64,000 nt of DNA from Beroe forskalii. Its lineage: Eukaryota; Ctenophora; Nuda; Beroida; Beroidae. Position numbers and translations under genes: made by a program. This document shows positions 20,301 through 30,714 of this stretch, piece after piece. Below the pieces are notes generated by a model. The model saw only the letters and a list, made by a program, of their open reading frames with translations. It searched no databases and was not told the origin of the DNA. Every line of letters begins with the position of its first letter. The stretch's first letter is position 1. Location of the stretch: the NCBI GenBank assembly GCA_011033025.1, contig WFMF01000404.1:1-64000 (forward strand), in the 5' to 3' direction.

Positions 20301-23300
20301 TCATTGGCAATGAGGTTATTGCCAATCATGGATACTTTTTCAATACCCAGTTTTGTAGAGGAGTGATTTTGTGATCGAGTTCATGGTGAAATTCTAACCC
20401 TCGGCAAACACCGAGGCCGAGCCCGAGTCCTCGGTCGATTATTGATGGTAAGCTGATTAATAACCTCATCGTCTCATTGGCGTTCTACTTTGAATCATGG
20501 GTTCAGAATCCAAGATTCTCAATAGGAACAATGTGAGAGATCCAGTGGATTCTATGTTATTTCAATACCCGGTTTTGTAGCTGTAGAAGTCGTTTTCCAC
20601 ACGGAAGGAACTGATGATAGGTCCATTCTGGAGCCCTGTTACCTGGGAAATGAATAGGATTATAAGATTATAACAAGGGGAATATTGCGGAGGCAATGGA
20701 TTCGGTTTATAACTTTTATGAAGGGAACTGACAATTAAAAGGGAAAATGCGGAAATAAGAACAAAACATCAGTAAAAGTAACAAAATCAATAAGGACGCT
20801 ACAAAAAGAACATCAGATCCTGATCAGATTGTTCTCCATGATAGACAGAGAGTCCCACTCGTACGCACCCCTAGTGACCTCCTATTGGCCTCCTGGTGAC
20901 CCCCTAATGGCCCCTGGTGACCCCCTAATGGTTCCCTAGTGACCCCCTACTGACCAGGTTGTCCTCCTTGATCGAAAGATAGTCCCACTCATACGCTTCC
21001 TTAGTGACCACTGACCCTCTGGTGACCCCCTTATGGCCCCCTCATGGCCCCCTGATGACCCCCTAATGGCCCTCTGGTGACCCCCTACTGACCAGGTTGT
21101 CCTCCATGATATAAAGATCGTCCCACTCATACGCTCCCTTAATCTCTGCAATCTTAACCACCCCAGCAAAGGCGTTGTTGTGGCTGGTGTAGCTGCAGTA
21201 TCTGTCCTTAGCTGCGGGAAGGTTGTTAAATACGTCAAAAATTGCTTAAAAAATACGGCGTTTTTGCTCCTGAAGATAAACACGTGTATTTCCCGTCCTT
21301 TTTTCCTTAGCTGTGGAATAATAATAATAAGCAAGTGCAAGTTATCGAGGGGCGGGGCCAAGTCCAATTTTGTCCAATTATGTCCAAGGTTAACCTGATT
21401 TTTAGGAATTGGACAAAAAATCATTGGACAAAATTGGACAAAATTAGACAAAATTGGACATGTTCACTTTAAAAAATTCCGGAAACTAAATTTCACTCAC
21501 TTTTGGTGTTTTGAATTCCACAAAGTCCACAAATTAAATTTTACTCTAGCTCTATATCACAATAAAGGGTGGTCTTGTCAGATTTTAGGGACAAAACGTA
21601 AACGGAAACGTACGTATTTGGGCACACTGGAAGAACGCCAACTGGCGAAAACTAGAATAATGGAAAGATGGAAGTGGAAATGATTGCTGGATTACATTAA
21701 ATTGCAGTATGGCAGTATCAATGACACCATTCTGGCGTATTTTTTTTGGGAATTTTTTTTCCCCCTTTTTTTTGGGGCCCCCCCCTTTTGGGGGCCCCTT
21801 TAACCCCCTTCCCCCCGGGGTTTTTTTTTTTTTTTTTTTTTTCCCCAAAAATTTTTTTTTTCCCCCCCCTTTTTTATTTTTTTCCCCCCCCCCTTTTTCC
21901 CCTTTTCCCTTTCCCCCCAAAAACCCCTTTTTTTTTTTTTTTTTTTTTGGGGATTTAAAAAAAATTTTTTTGGGTTTTTAAATTTTTTTTTTTTTGGGGG
22001 GTTTTTTAAAAAACCCCCAAAAATTGGGGAAAAAAAAAAATTAAAAAAATTTTTCCCTTTTTTTTTTGGGGGGAAAAAAAAAAAAAAAAAAATTTTTTTT
22101 TGTTTTTGGGGGTTTAATTTTTTTTTAAAAAAAACCCCCCAAAAAAAAAAAACCCCATTTTTTTTCCCCCCTTTTTCCCCCCCCGGTTTTTAACCCACAA
22201 AAAAAAAAAATTTTTTTCCCCCAAATCCCCAAAAAATTTTTTTTTTTAAAAGGGGAAACTTTTCCCCCCAAAAACCCCCCCCCAAAAAAAAAGGGGAAAA
22301 TTAATTTAAAAAAACCCATTTTTTGGGGGGGTTTTTTAAAAACCCCCCTTTTTTTCCCCCAAAAAAATTTTTTCCCCCTTTTAAAAAGGTTTTCTTTGGG
22401 GGGGAAAAAACCCGGCCTTAAAAAAAAAAAACCCTAATTTTTTAAAAAAACCTTCCCTTTTTTTTAAAAACCTTAAAAATTTTTCCCCTTAAAAATTAAA
22501 GGGGGTTTTCCCCCCCCTTGACAAAAAAAACCCTTAAAAATTCCTTTTTTTCCCCCCTTTAAAAAAAAAACCCCCCCCCCCCCCCCGGGTTTTTTTAAAA
22601 AAAATTTTTTTTTTTTTTAAAAAATTTTCCCCTTAACAAAATCTTTTTCCCCAAAAAAATTTTTTTCCCGGGGCCCCCCAAAGGGGGAAAAAAAAAAACC
22701 CCCCCAAAAATTAAAACCCCCCCAAAAAAACCCCCAAAAAAAGGGTTTCCAAAAATTTTTTTTGGGGGGGAAAAAAAATTTTTTGGGGGGTTTTAATTTT
22801 GGGGCCCCGGGGTTTTTTTTAAAAGGGTTTAAAATTTTTTTTAAAAAAATTTTTGGCCCCCCGGGGAAATTGCCCTTTTTTCCCCCCCCCAAAAATTTGA
22901 TTTTTGGGTTTTTTTTTTTAAATTTTTTTTAAAAAGGGGGTTTTTTAGAAGGGAAAAATTTTTTGGGTTTTTTCTAATTTTTGGGCCCCCCCCAAAGAAA
23001 ATTTTTAAAGTTTTTTCCCATTTTTTTCCCCTTTTTTCCCCCCCCCCCCTTTTTTTTTTTGACCCTCTGTTTTAAAGGTTTAAAAAACCCCCTTTTTTGG
23101 GGGTTTTTTTTTTTTTTTTAAAAAATTTTTGTTTTTTTTTTGGGGGGTTTTTTTTTTAAAAAAAATTTTTTTTTTTTTTTTTTGGGGGGTTTTTTTTTTT
23201 TTTTAAAAAAAACCCCTTTTTCCCCCCTTTTTTTAAATTTCCCCCTTTTTTTTTTTCCCCCCTTTTTATTTAAATTTTTTTTAAAAAATTTCCCATTTTT

Positions 23301-26300
23301 AAAAATTTTTTTTTTTTTTTTGGGGTTTTTTAAAAAATTTTGGGTTTTTTTTTTTAAAAAAAGGGGGAAAAAACCTTTTTTTAAAAAAAAAAATTTTTTT
23401 TTTAAAAACCCCCTTTTTTTTTTTTTGGGGGAAAAAATTTTTAATTTTTTTCCCCCCAAAAAAAAAAAAGGAAATTTTTTTTTCCCAAAAAAATTTTTAA
23501 ATTTCCTTTTTTAAAAAAATTTTTTTTTTTTTGGTTTAAAAAAAATTTTTTCCCAAAAAAAAATTTTTGGTTTTTTTTTTTTTTTTTTTTGGGGGGGGAA
23601 AAAATTTTTTTTTTTGGGGGGGGTTTTAAAGGGGGGGGTTTTTTTTTAATTTTTTGGCTTTTCCCCCTTTTTTTGGGGGTTTTTTTTTTTTAAAAAAAAA
23701 TTTGGGTTTTAAAGGAAAAAAAAAAAGGGGGTTTTTGGGTGATCCATAACTTATAATCAGTATGATGATTGTCTTGTATATCCAGAGCATTTGTTGTGGA
23801 GATATTCCCCATTTGCTACCTATTGCCCTTTTGTGGCAAAAGAGCCTTTACTCTTTTGACTACATTCTCGATGTGATCATTCCATTTTAGTTTATTATCA
23901 ATTGTTATTCCTAAGTATTTTACTGTTTTTGATATCTCAATTTTGTGATTTGATTGATTTTTGGTGTTATTTGTATATTTCTGTGTTTAACTTGACAATA
24001 CTGTTTTCTACAATCAAATTTAAGTTATAATGGTTCGTAGAGGATTGTACAGATTCAATTTATTCTATGTTTTTTGAGTAGTGAAATTTAAAATTTTGGC
24101 AGAGCTTCCGCAGGGCAAAGAAGCCCTACTTCAAACTGCTGAACAAAATTCCCCAATATCACTTGAATTTAGTGTGACAGATTGGGACCTCACTGGTAGA
24201 TCTGGAGGATTTTTTAGTTCTCATCCGGCTGAAAGCACAAAGAACTATTGACTTTAAGAGAAAAGACTAATGGCTGATACAGCGCTAGTCTGTTAGGTTG
24301 CACCATCGCTGTAGTACCATCGCTGTAGTATTAGCAAGCTAATCTACAGACTACGGCCTCGGGAGCAGCAACGAAGCTCCGTTCCAGGGAATCTCACCGA
24401 TGTTCTGATTTAATGGTATGGTGCCCGAATCATCAGAACCTGGTTATAACTTATATTATGAAGGGAACTGCCAATTGTGAGGGGAAAAGCGAAAAGTGAA
24501 AAAAAAAGAACAAAACAACAGTCACAGTAAGAATATCAACAAGAACGCTACTAAAGTACAAAAAAGAACATCATAAAAAAAGAACAAATCAACAGTCACA
24601 GTAAGAATATCAATAAGAACGCTACTAAAGTGCAAAAAAGAACATCAGAAAAAAAAGAACAAAACAACAGTCACAGTAAGAATATCAATAAGAACGCTAC
24701 TAAAGTACAAAAAAGAACATCAGAAAAAAAAGAACAAAACAACAGTCACAGTAAGAATATCAATAAGAACGCTACTAAAGTAAAAAAAAAGAACATCAGA
24801 TCCCCTAGTGACCCCCTAATGGCCCCTGGCGACCCCCTACTGACCAGGTTGTTCTCCATGATCGACAGAGAGTCTCACTCAAATGCCCCCTACTGACCCC
24901 TTAGTGCCCCCTAATGACACCCTGGTGACCTCCTATTGGCCTCCTGGTGACCCCCTATTGGCCTCCTGGTGACCCCCTAATGGTTCCCTAGTGACCCCCT
25001 TCTGACCAGGTTGTCCTTCATGATAGAAAGATAGTCCCACTCATACGCTCCCTTAGTGACCCCTTGTGACCCCCTAATGGCCCCCTGGTGACCCCTAGTG
25101 ACCCCCTGCTGACCAGGTTTTTCTCCATGATAAAAAGATAGTCCCACTCATACGCTTCCTTAGTGACCACTGACCCTCTGGTGACCCCCTAATGGCCCAC
25201 TGATGACCCCCTAGTGACCCCCTAATGGCCCTCAGGTGACCCCCTACTGACCAGGTTGTCCTCCATGATGGAAAGATCGTCCCACTCATACGCTTCCTTA
25301 GTGACCACTGACCCTCTGATGACCCCCTAATGACCCCCTACTGACCAGGTTGTCCTTCATGATAGAAAGATCGTCCCACTCATACGCTTCCTTAGTGACC
25401 ACTGACCCTCTGGTGACCCCCTAATGGCCCCCTGATGACCCCCTAGTGACCCCCTAATGGCCCTCTGGTGACCCCCTACTGACCAGGTTGTCCTCCATGA
25501 TAGAAAGATCGTCCCACTCATACGCCCCTTTAATCTCCGCAATCTTAACCACCCCAGCAAAAGCGTTGTTGTGGCTGGTGTAGCTGCAATATCTGTCCTT
25601 AGCTGCGGAAAGATTGTTAAATACGTCAAAAATTGCTAAAAAAACGACGTTGTTGCTCCTGAAGATAAATACGTGTATTTCCCGTCCTTTTTTCCTTAGC
25701 TGTGGAAATAAGTGAGCAAGTGCAAGTTATCGAAAATTTCTCCTTTTTACCCCCACAAGAAGTAGGAATGGTCGTTCATCTGTCAAAAATTGGGCACTGT
25801 ATTTTACCTTAAGACACCCCTTCCTACGTACGCACCTTGGTATTGGACACTTTCCCAGGTCCACGCGTAACCCGTCTTCTCAACCCACTCGAACACGGAC
25901 CTGAGATACCACCGGTCAACCGAAAAAACGGGTAACTGATCTAAAAACCGGTTAACCGAATCCAAGCCGAAGAACCGGTTAACGAACCAAAACCGAAAAA
26001 CTGGTTAACCGAACCGAAACCGAAAAACTGGTTAACCGAAACAGTAACCGAAAACTGGTTAACCGGACCGAAACCGAAAAACTGGTTAACCGAACCGAAA
26101 CAGTAACCGAAAACTGGTTAACCGAACCGAAACAGTAACCAAACCTTTAGCATTAGATTTCCCTATTTGCCGTTTGTGGAAAAAGTGCCGGTTGACCGAA
26201 CAACCGGTTGAACGGCACTTTTTGCGTAACCGTAACCGGCTGCTCCCTGAGGGGCTGCATCCTACATTTGAAAAGACCCCCTTTGGAAACATCTTAGGGG

Positions 26301-27325
26301 GCCTGGGCCCACCTTGGAGTTTCTCAAAGATTTGAGCATTAAAATAAAGTCTAAAATTAAGTTAATTTCTTTATGTTAATTGATTAATTAATTTGTTAAT
26401 TGATTAATTATCAGTCAACAGAAGTATTACCCCGAGCTTCCTCCGTTGCAGCCGTCCCTCCCAGCTATTTCCTCGTAGGTACAGTCCAGGTAGAGTTGGT
26501 CAGAAAGCTGCCGAACTTTGCCTGTCGCAACTGTGGAGATGGGAGTTATACAGGAGTTGAGCAGGACTTTAACAGGAGTTAAAGAGGAATTAAGCAGCAT
26601 TTGAACCGGGATTAAACCAAATTGAAGTTTACCTGTGTAGATGAACTCGAGAGGAACCGTGGCGGCGAACGCCCAGCAACTTCCGCAGCCACCTGAATAT
26701 AATAAGGTGGTCAGTTGATGAAGACATGTCACGCGTGACAAATGATAAAACGCGTGACAAATGGCAGAACGCGTGACACAACGCGTGATATTTCGACATG
26801 ACATAAAGAAAGCAAGGTTTGCACTGGTAATATCAACAGAGAGAAAGGGCACTTACCTTGACTTTTGACGGGTGTAATGTATCCCATTGATCTCCATGAC
26901 AAGTGCGAGGGTGCGCTGAGCCCAGCTGATGGCATTGCCCCTTGCACCCACTCCCCCACCCTTAACATATCCGTAACATTCCTCTCTCCGCCCAGGAACC
27001 GCTTCTTCTCCTCCTCTTCCATCATTGTGAAGGAATTCACTCCCATTTCCCACTCAGATTCGCCTCGGTTGTGCTTCTTGATGAACTTCAGGTTCCGCAT
27101 AAAAGCCCGCTTTCTCCGTGCTTTGGCCTTCGGACTGGCCGTCAGTCCAGGCTCCTCCACATCGTTATAAGCAGCCAGGTAGAGGTTAAAGGCTTTAGCT
27201 GGACTACTTGCGGATAGGATTTCTGACTTGATGTCGGGGGATTTTACAGTTTGAGTGAGGCTCAGATTGCCCCGTGCTGCAATGGGCAGCAGCCCGAATA
27301 GAAGCAACGAAAACAAAATATTCAT
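17328..27325 (-). CDS. Secreted papain-family cysteine protease with ShKT and F5/8-type lectin-like domains, 12 exons
   Basis: A C1A protease expected in the secretory or lysosomal route. Exons (- strand, 5' to 3'): 27325-26857, 26692-26633, 26530-26431, 25900-25836, 25602-25484, 20642-20569, 20013-19932, 19632-19530, 19138-19059, 18624-18366, 17903-17729, 17466-17328. All have GT-AG borders and matching phases, and the sum is 1725 nt, giving 574 residues plus TAG. Residues 1-19 look like a signal peptide. An I29-like propeptide follows (R...F..N...I..HN, GVNSFT), then the catalytic domain: Gln156 and Cys162 in [15 protein letters not shown], His310 in [10 protein letters not shown], Asn326 in KNSWG. 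An Asp/Glu-rich linker leads to a six-Cys ShKT domain (Cys381, 391, 399, 412, 416, 419), a second acidic run, then a discoidin/fucolectin-like domain ([12 protein letters not shown] to [12 protein letters not shown]). The start at 27325 is chosen for the signal peptide; an in-frame ATG at 27358 is possible. Exon 5 has a second full copy at 21093-21211. Confidence 0.9.
17935..18185. repeat. GGAATTAAAACAG-type degenerate repeat
   Basis: Units such as GGAATTAGGGAATTAAGG and AAAACAGGAATTA recur irregularly through intron 10 of the protease. A cleaner AAAACAGGATT array lies at 20040-20195. Confidence 0.75.
18650..18890. repeat. Foldback of TGAGATGAAATGTC units around degenerate CCTAACC repeats
   Basis: GAGACATTTCATCTCA-like units on the left are matched by TGAGATGAAGTGTCTCAAGATG on the right, with a CCTAACCCTCACCATAACCC-like centre. 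It lies in the protease intron between exons 9 and 10. Confidence 0.65.
19146..19272. mobile_element. Inverted-repeat element, family C, beside a splice acceptor
   Basis: 127 bp with near-perfect 24-bp terminal inverted repeats (GGGATCGTTCACATATTACG and its complement) and ATA on both sides as a possible target duplication. Its edge lies 7 bp from the acceptor of protease exon 9 (exon start 19138). On the transcribed strand, the pyrimidine tract and branch point for this exon must therefore be inside the element. Confidence 0.85.
20040..20195. repeat. 11-bp AAAACAGGATT tandem array
   Basis: About thirteen nearly perfect units, followed by an inverted TTAATCCTGTGTAATCCTG segment. It lies in the protease intron between exons 6 and 7. 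Confidence 0.9.
20815..21092. repeat. Array of TGACCCCC units mixed with exon-5 fragments
   Basis: Runs of TGACCCCCTAATGGCCCCTG alternate with pieces resembling the 3' end of protease exon 5 (ACCAGGTTGTCC, GTCCCACTCATACG) near 20825-20865 and 20950-20995. The array abuts the full exon copy at 21093. Confidence 0.8.
21093..21211 (-). CDS. Second full copy of protease exon 5
   Basis: 119 nt with acceptor and donor like those of 25484-25602. It encodes the same peptide ([20 protein letters not shown], then [12 protein letters not shown]) with a Ser-to-Tyr change in [10 protein letters not shown]. Each copy enters at phase 1 and leaves at phase 0, so splicing both into one mRNA would shift the frame; they can only be alternatives. 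It may also be a real gene duplication remnant or an assembly duplication, since the intervening noisy block at 21736-23738 makes the local structure uncertain. Confidence 0.65.
21736..23738. other. Homopolymer-run noise, probable assembly artefact
   Basis: The sequence changes abruptly to runs of 3-20 identical bases (T, G, C, A in turn) with almost no normal dinucleotide structure, and returns to normal at about 23739. Real introns here do not look like this. Open frames in it (poly-Phe, Lys, Pro, Gly) are meaningless. It resembles an uncorrected long-read stretch with inflated homopolymers. Confidence 0.85.
23739..24440 (-). mobile_element. LINE fragment, minus strand
   Basis: Read on the minus strand, it encodes [18 protein letters not shown] and VKRVK.LL, the conserved block after the catalytic domain of Jockey/R1-like reverse transcriptases, then LWI-like residues with a frameshift. 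The upstream non-coding part (24060-24440) is repeated on the + strand at 60508-61020, including GGAACGGAGCTTCGTTGCTG. It sits inside a protease intron. Confidence 0.75.
24480..24800. repeat. Approximately 75-bp tandem repeat, four units
   Basis: Units contain GAACAAAACAACAGTCACAG, then TAAGAATATCAATAAGAACG and CTACTAAAGT. A single related copy lies at 20755-20815 on the other side of the noisy block, so both exon-5 copies have the same neighbour repeat. Confidence 0.85.
24801..25483. repeat. Array of TGACCCCCT units with five exon-5 fragments
   Basis: A higher-order repeat of roughly 90-140 bp. TGACCCCCTAATGGCCC minisatellite is punctuated by fragments of protease exon 5's 3' end plus donor (ACCAGGTTGTCC...GTCCCACTCATACG) at about 24840, 25003, 25112, 25250 and 25343, ending at the intact exon 25484-25602. 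Confidence 0.85.
25905..26230. repeat. GGTTAACCGAACCGAAAC tandem repeat
   Basis: About ten units of AACTGGTTAACCGAACCGAA with AACAGTAACC variants, ending in a short foldback (AAAGTGCCGGTTGACC/GGTTGAACGGCACTTTTT). It is intronic, between protease exons 3 and 4. Confidence 0.85.
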
Positions 27326-28381
27326 TTCGAATATTAGAATTATTGAATCGGTAACCATTACTGATATGGGAGATTTGTAACATTATATCTTTCTTATCTT
27401 TGGGTAATTTACTAGAAATAGATTCTGAAAATTGATAAATTTCACCCAGTTTGAATTTAATTTAATTTTCATAATTCAATTTTCATGATTCATAATTTGA
27501 GGCAGAGGATGTTTTGAAATCGAATATCAGATTGTTGGATAGGACTTAATATTTTCTAAGTTGAACTCAGTGTAGATCCTTGCTGTACGGCATGTTGAAC
27601 AAGGACTCGAAACTGAGGGGCTCCCGTACAGGTCAATCTTGTGATTATACAGCCCAGATTAAATTAAATCCTGTATCAAAAATGCGATTTCAATTTAAGG
27701 TCCGGACGAGAAATTCATCGATTCAATTTTTGATTTTCCATTTAGAATTCGGGAATACATTCTACCAACTGTGAAGTATTGAAAATGAAATTTTGAAACT
27801 GAGAAATCATAGAGGTTATCTTGAAAGGCTACTGTAGTTCCACAAGTTCAAGTTCAACAATACGGCAAAGTGCACGCAAAACATTCCCTATTTCCCTTGT
27901 CCTCAGATAGAATTAGATCATGTTTCTAACATTCAAACTAACATTTCCTTTGCCCGCAGATAGATTAGATTTCTCAAATTCTAACAATCTTCCTAATTAT
28001 AGCATTTTCCTCGGATAGATCATATCTCTAACGTATACGTGTAAACATGGATCGATCGAAAAAGCGACATAAATTATAAGCATTTTTCTATGAGAAGTAA
28101 AATGCGCGCACTTTAAAATGTGCGTCTTTATCGATCACTTCATCGATGGATGCATGTACGTTGTGCACTCATCCTAGCAATCTAACCAACATAGCCTCGG
28201 TCCTTACCCAATATAACTAACATCTCCTTACCCCCAGATCAGATTTCTAACAATCTAAGATCCCCATACCCTCAGATTATATTGCTAACAATCTAACATA
28301 CCCTTACCCTCAGATCAGATTTCTAAGGATCTAACATCCCCTATCAGGGGATGTTAGATCCTTATAAAGGTACCATATTTC
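27326..28381. other. Region upstream of the protease gene
   Basis: No clear TATA box or initiator could be assigned. From about 27880 there are degenerate 45-50-bp units containing TTACCCTCAGATCAGATTTC and TAACAATCTAACAT, with a small GGGGATGTTAGATCC hairpin near 28330-28360. I see no coding exon before 28382. Confidence 0.5.
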
Positions 28382-28545
28382 TAACAATCTAACATACCCT
28401 TCACTCCCAGATACGGAAGCAATTCTCCCCGACCAGCCGACAGTGAGAAACCCAGGGATTCAGAGCACTGCAGAACCTGGTGATATAACACTGGACCCTC
28501 TCGAGTAGTGGTGGCGATGTAGATTGATAGCGTAAATAGGTGCAA
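28382..28545 (-). CDS. Possible last exon of a cysteine-rich secreted protein
   Basis: On the minus strand, after an acceptor TGTCACAG at 28546-28553, one frame reads HCTYLRYQ...RVQCYITRFCSALNPWV, then SHCRLVGENCFRIWE and a stop. It has six Cys in 48 residues, as in small secreted domains, but I recognise no family. The other two frames are less protein-like, though one is also open. No partner exon was found. The acceptor region is tandemly duplicated at 28557-28760. Treat as a guess. Confidence 0.22.
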
Positions 28546-28765
28546 TGCTGTGACACTTGAGCTCAAGCAGAGCCATAGCTCAGCTTATATTCAAGGAAAT
28601 GAGATATTTCCTTGCGTTTGAGCAACGAACAAAAGGGAGCGTAAATAGGTGCAATGCTGTGACACTTGAGGTGCTGTCTCATAGTGACATAGACAGCAGT
28701 TCAAGCTGCTTAGGTTCGGCCTATATTCAAGGAAATGAGATGTTTCTTAGCGTTTAAGCTACAAA
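28545..28765. repeat. Two-unit tandem duplication of about 110 bp
   Basis: GCGTAAATAGGTGCAATGCT followed by GTGACACTTGAG and then ATATTCAAGGAAATGAGAT occurs twice, with divergence. It spans the possible acceptor of the exon-like frame at 28382. Confidence 0.7.
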
Positions 28766-29234
28766 AAGAAGCCTTTGTAGGTACAAATTAATGTTGCAAA
28801 TTCTCCGCATCGTGTAATACTTAAACTAAAAGGGGGACTGCGGATCTGCAAGAAACACAGTAAATCAAGCCGACGGTATTATAGGGAGGAATAAAGTATA
28901 ATAATAATTGAGAGGAAGAGCACTGACATAGAGCACAAAATAATGAACTGTATGGACTAGGAGGGTGAGAGGGACTCATAAGTATTACCACGATGTGAGC
29001 TCGAAGTAATATGAAATGAGCAGGATTAAAACAGGATTATAAAAGTTGGCACGTCGCCCGTTTATTTGGCGCATTTTGTTTTGATAGTTCTCTTGTCCAC
29101 AGGGTAGATTTGTTTTTTGTTGTAGTTTTTGTTGTTTTTCAGACAGTATGGTTGACATGCCGTCATGGTTACAGTGGTTGAGTGGTGTCCCAAGTCCCAA
29201 CATTTTTATGCACGGCGCATTATCAACGTCGCAA

Positions 29235-29365
29235 GTCGAACTCATATATGCGCGGCTTTTCAATGCGCGGCGTAATAGTGCGCGACTCGCTGCCTGTGAT
29301 TAACAGGCAGCGAGCCGCGCACTATTACGCCGCGCATGGAAAAGCCGCACATATATGAGTTCGAC
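29235..29365. mobile_element. 131-bp near-perfect palindrome
   Basis: GTCGAACTCATATATGCGCG at the left is matched by the reverse complement at the right. The arms of about 63 bp meet at a tiny loop (CTGTGATTAACAG), and GCGCGGCGTAATAGTGCGCG is its core. GCGCGGCGTAA also occurs singly near 10305-10330. Confidence 0.85.
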
Positions 29366-30250
29366 ACGCCCCTGGCCCTGTTAACATCGCACTTTGGTAC
29401 TTTTTGACGTGCGTATACCTTCGTGCCTTCTTTTTTTATATTTAAAAGTATATTTCCGGACAGTCACGCTATAACCCGCAAAAACACCCAATTGCATGGA
29501 ATTGGGAACGTTGAGGCACCACGGGCAAATGTATTTTGATGTTTGATATTTTTGGCTGAACGGGAATATGTTCAAAATCATTGATGAAGTTGAACATGAA
29601 ACGATGGAACTGATTGTCAGACGTTGTCTAAAATTTAAATTAACCGTCTGTCTAGAGCCCCTTTTTTATTTGCCCAAAGCTTGCTTTAAAAAACATGACT
29701 GACTTCTAAGGATGTTTCACACGAAGATATCAAGTTCCAGTCAATAGCTGTTTGTCTTATCTTAATTTACGGTCCAACCAAAATAAAATTTTGACTGACT
29801 TCTTGCTCTCTTTTTCAAGAATTTTGTGACAGCTTGAAAATACTTAGATTGAATTTTAGACTTGACGAAAGGGTTTGCCGTTTTCTTTATAACTATTGAG
29901 GTTTAATTTATCTTTGGATTGTGTAATTAATTTTGCGTACATCTAGTTTAAGTATTAATAATAATATTGATAAATGGTTTTGTAACGGCTAAATGGGTTT
30001 GAAAATACACTGCCGAAGCAGTGAAACGTTGACTGATACTGAACCGGTTTATTGGCCACCAATTTTTGGCAGAAAACTTCAAAATTTCATGCTTAGTCAC
30101 GTGGCATTGACACAGACAAGCCCGGTACTACATATTCCAAATCCGAAATGATTTTAAAATTGAAGTTTTAATCTGGTGTGACATTGAAGATTCGTGGAGG
30201 TCTCCCATATAAACGGCTCTGAGTGACGTCACAGATCTAAACGTCAATTT
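29366..30250. other. Stretch with no recognised feature
   Basis: AT-rich, with no exon-like frame, RNA gene or transposon ends. It contains GTCTAAAATTTAAATTAACCG and ordinary sequence only. Confidence 0.4.
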
Positions 30251-30345
30251 TTCTGTATCCTAAACCTATCCATAGCCCTAACCAAAACCCTAACCTTAAT
30301 CCTAACCCTAACAAATCCTGACCCTAATCGTGACCCTAACCCTAG
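30250..30345. repeat. Degenerate CCCTAA interstitial repeat
   Basis: Irregular CCTAACCCTAA, CCCTAACCTTAAT and CCTAATCGTGACCC units on the + strand. It is too short and diverged for a chromosome end, and is flanked by a small inverted repeat (TCCCATATAAACGG/CCGTTTATATGGGA). Confidence 0.75.
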
Positions 30346-30714
30346 TCCTTAAAGCGCTAGGTGCGCTTAATTATATTTTTCTGAGTGACGTCATTGTCAT
30401 AGATAATGAAGGCTCCCGTTTATATGGGAGATTCACCAAGATTCGTGGAGCTGATTTATTATTTAAATTAGGTATTGCGATAATTGACCTTGAGGGTGTT
30501 TACTTGTTAATGTTGTGTTGATGTGACCGAACATAGGTGTAAAATGATTTCGGCATGATTTTGAGATTGATTCAGTTAAACTAAATTGTGTATAATTTTT
30601 GAATTCAGATTTGACACTCAATTTGACAACCACTTCTTCGTTTCTTTTAAATTCTCAAATTTCGTTTCCAGACGTTTTCTGGCCTTGTCCATTGTCCGAC
30701 GCGTTGCTAAACAC

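Noticed and set aside
21585..23514. Poly-Phe, Pro, Lys and Gly frames
   Set aside because: They lie within the homopolymer-noise block and carry no biological information.
30250..30345. Telomere or chromosome end
   Set aside because: The CCCTAA-like units are short, degenerate and flanked by normal sequence on both sides.
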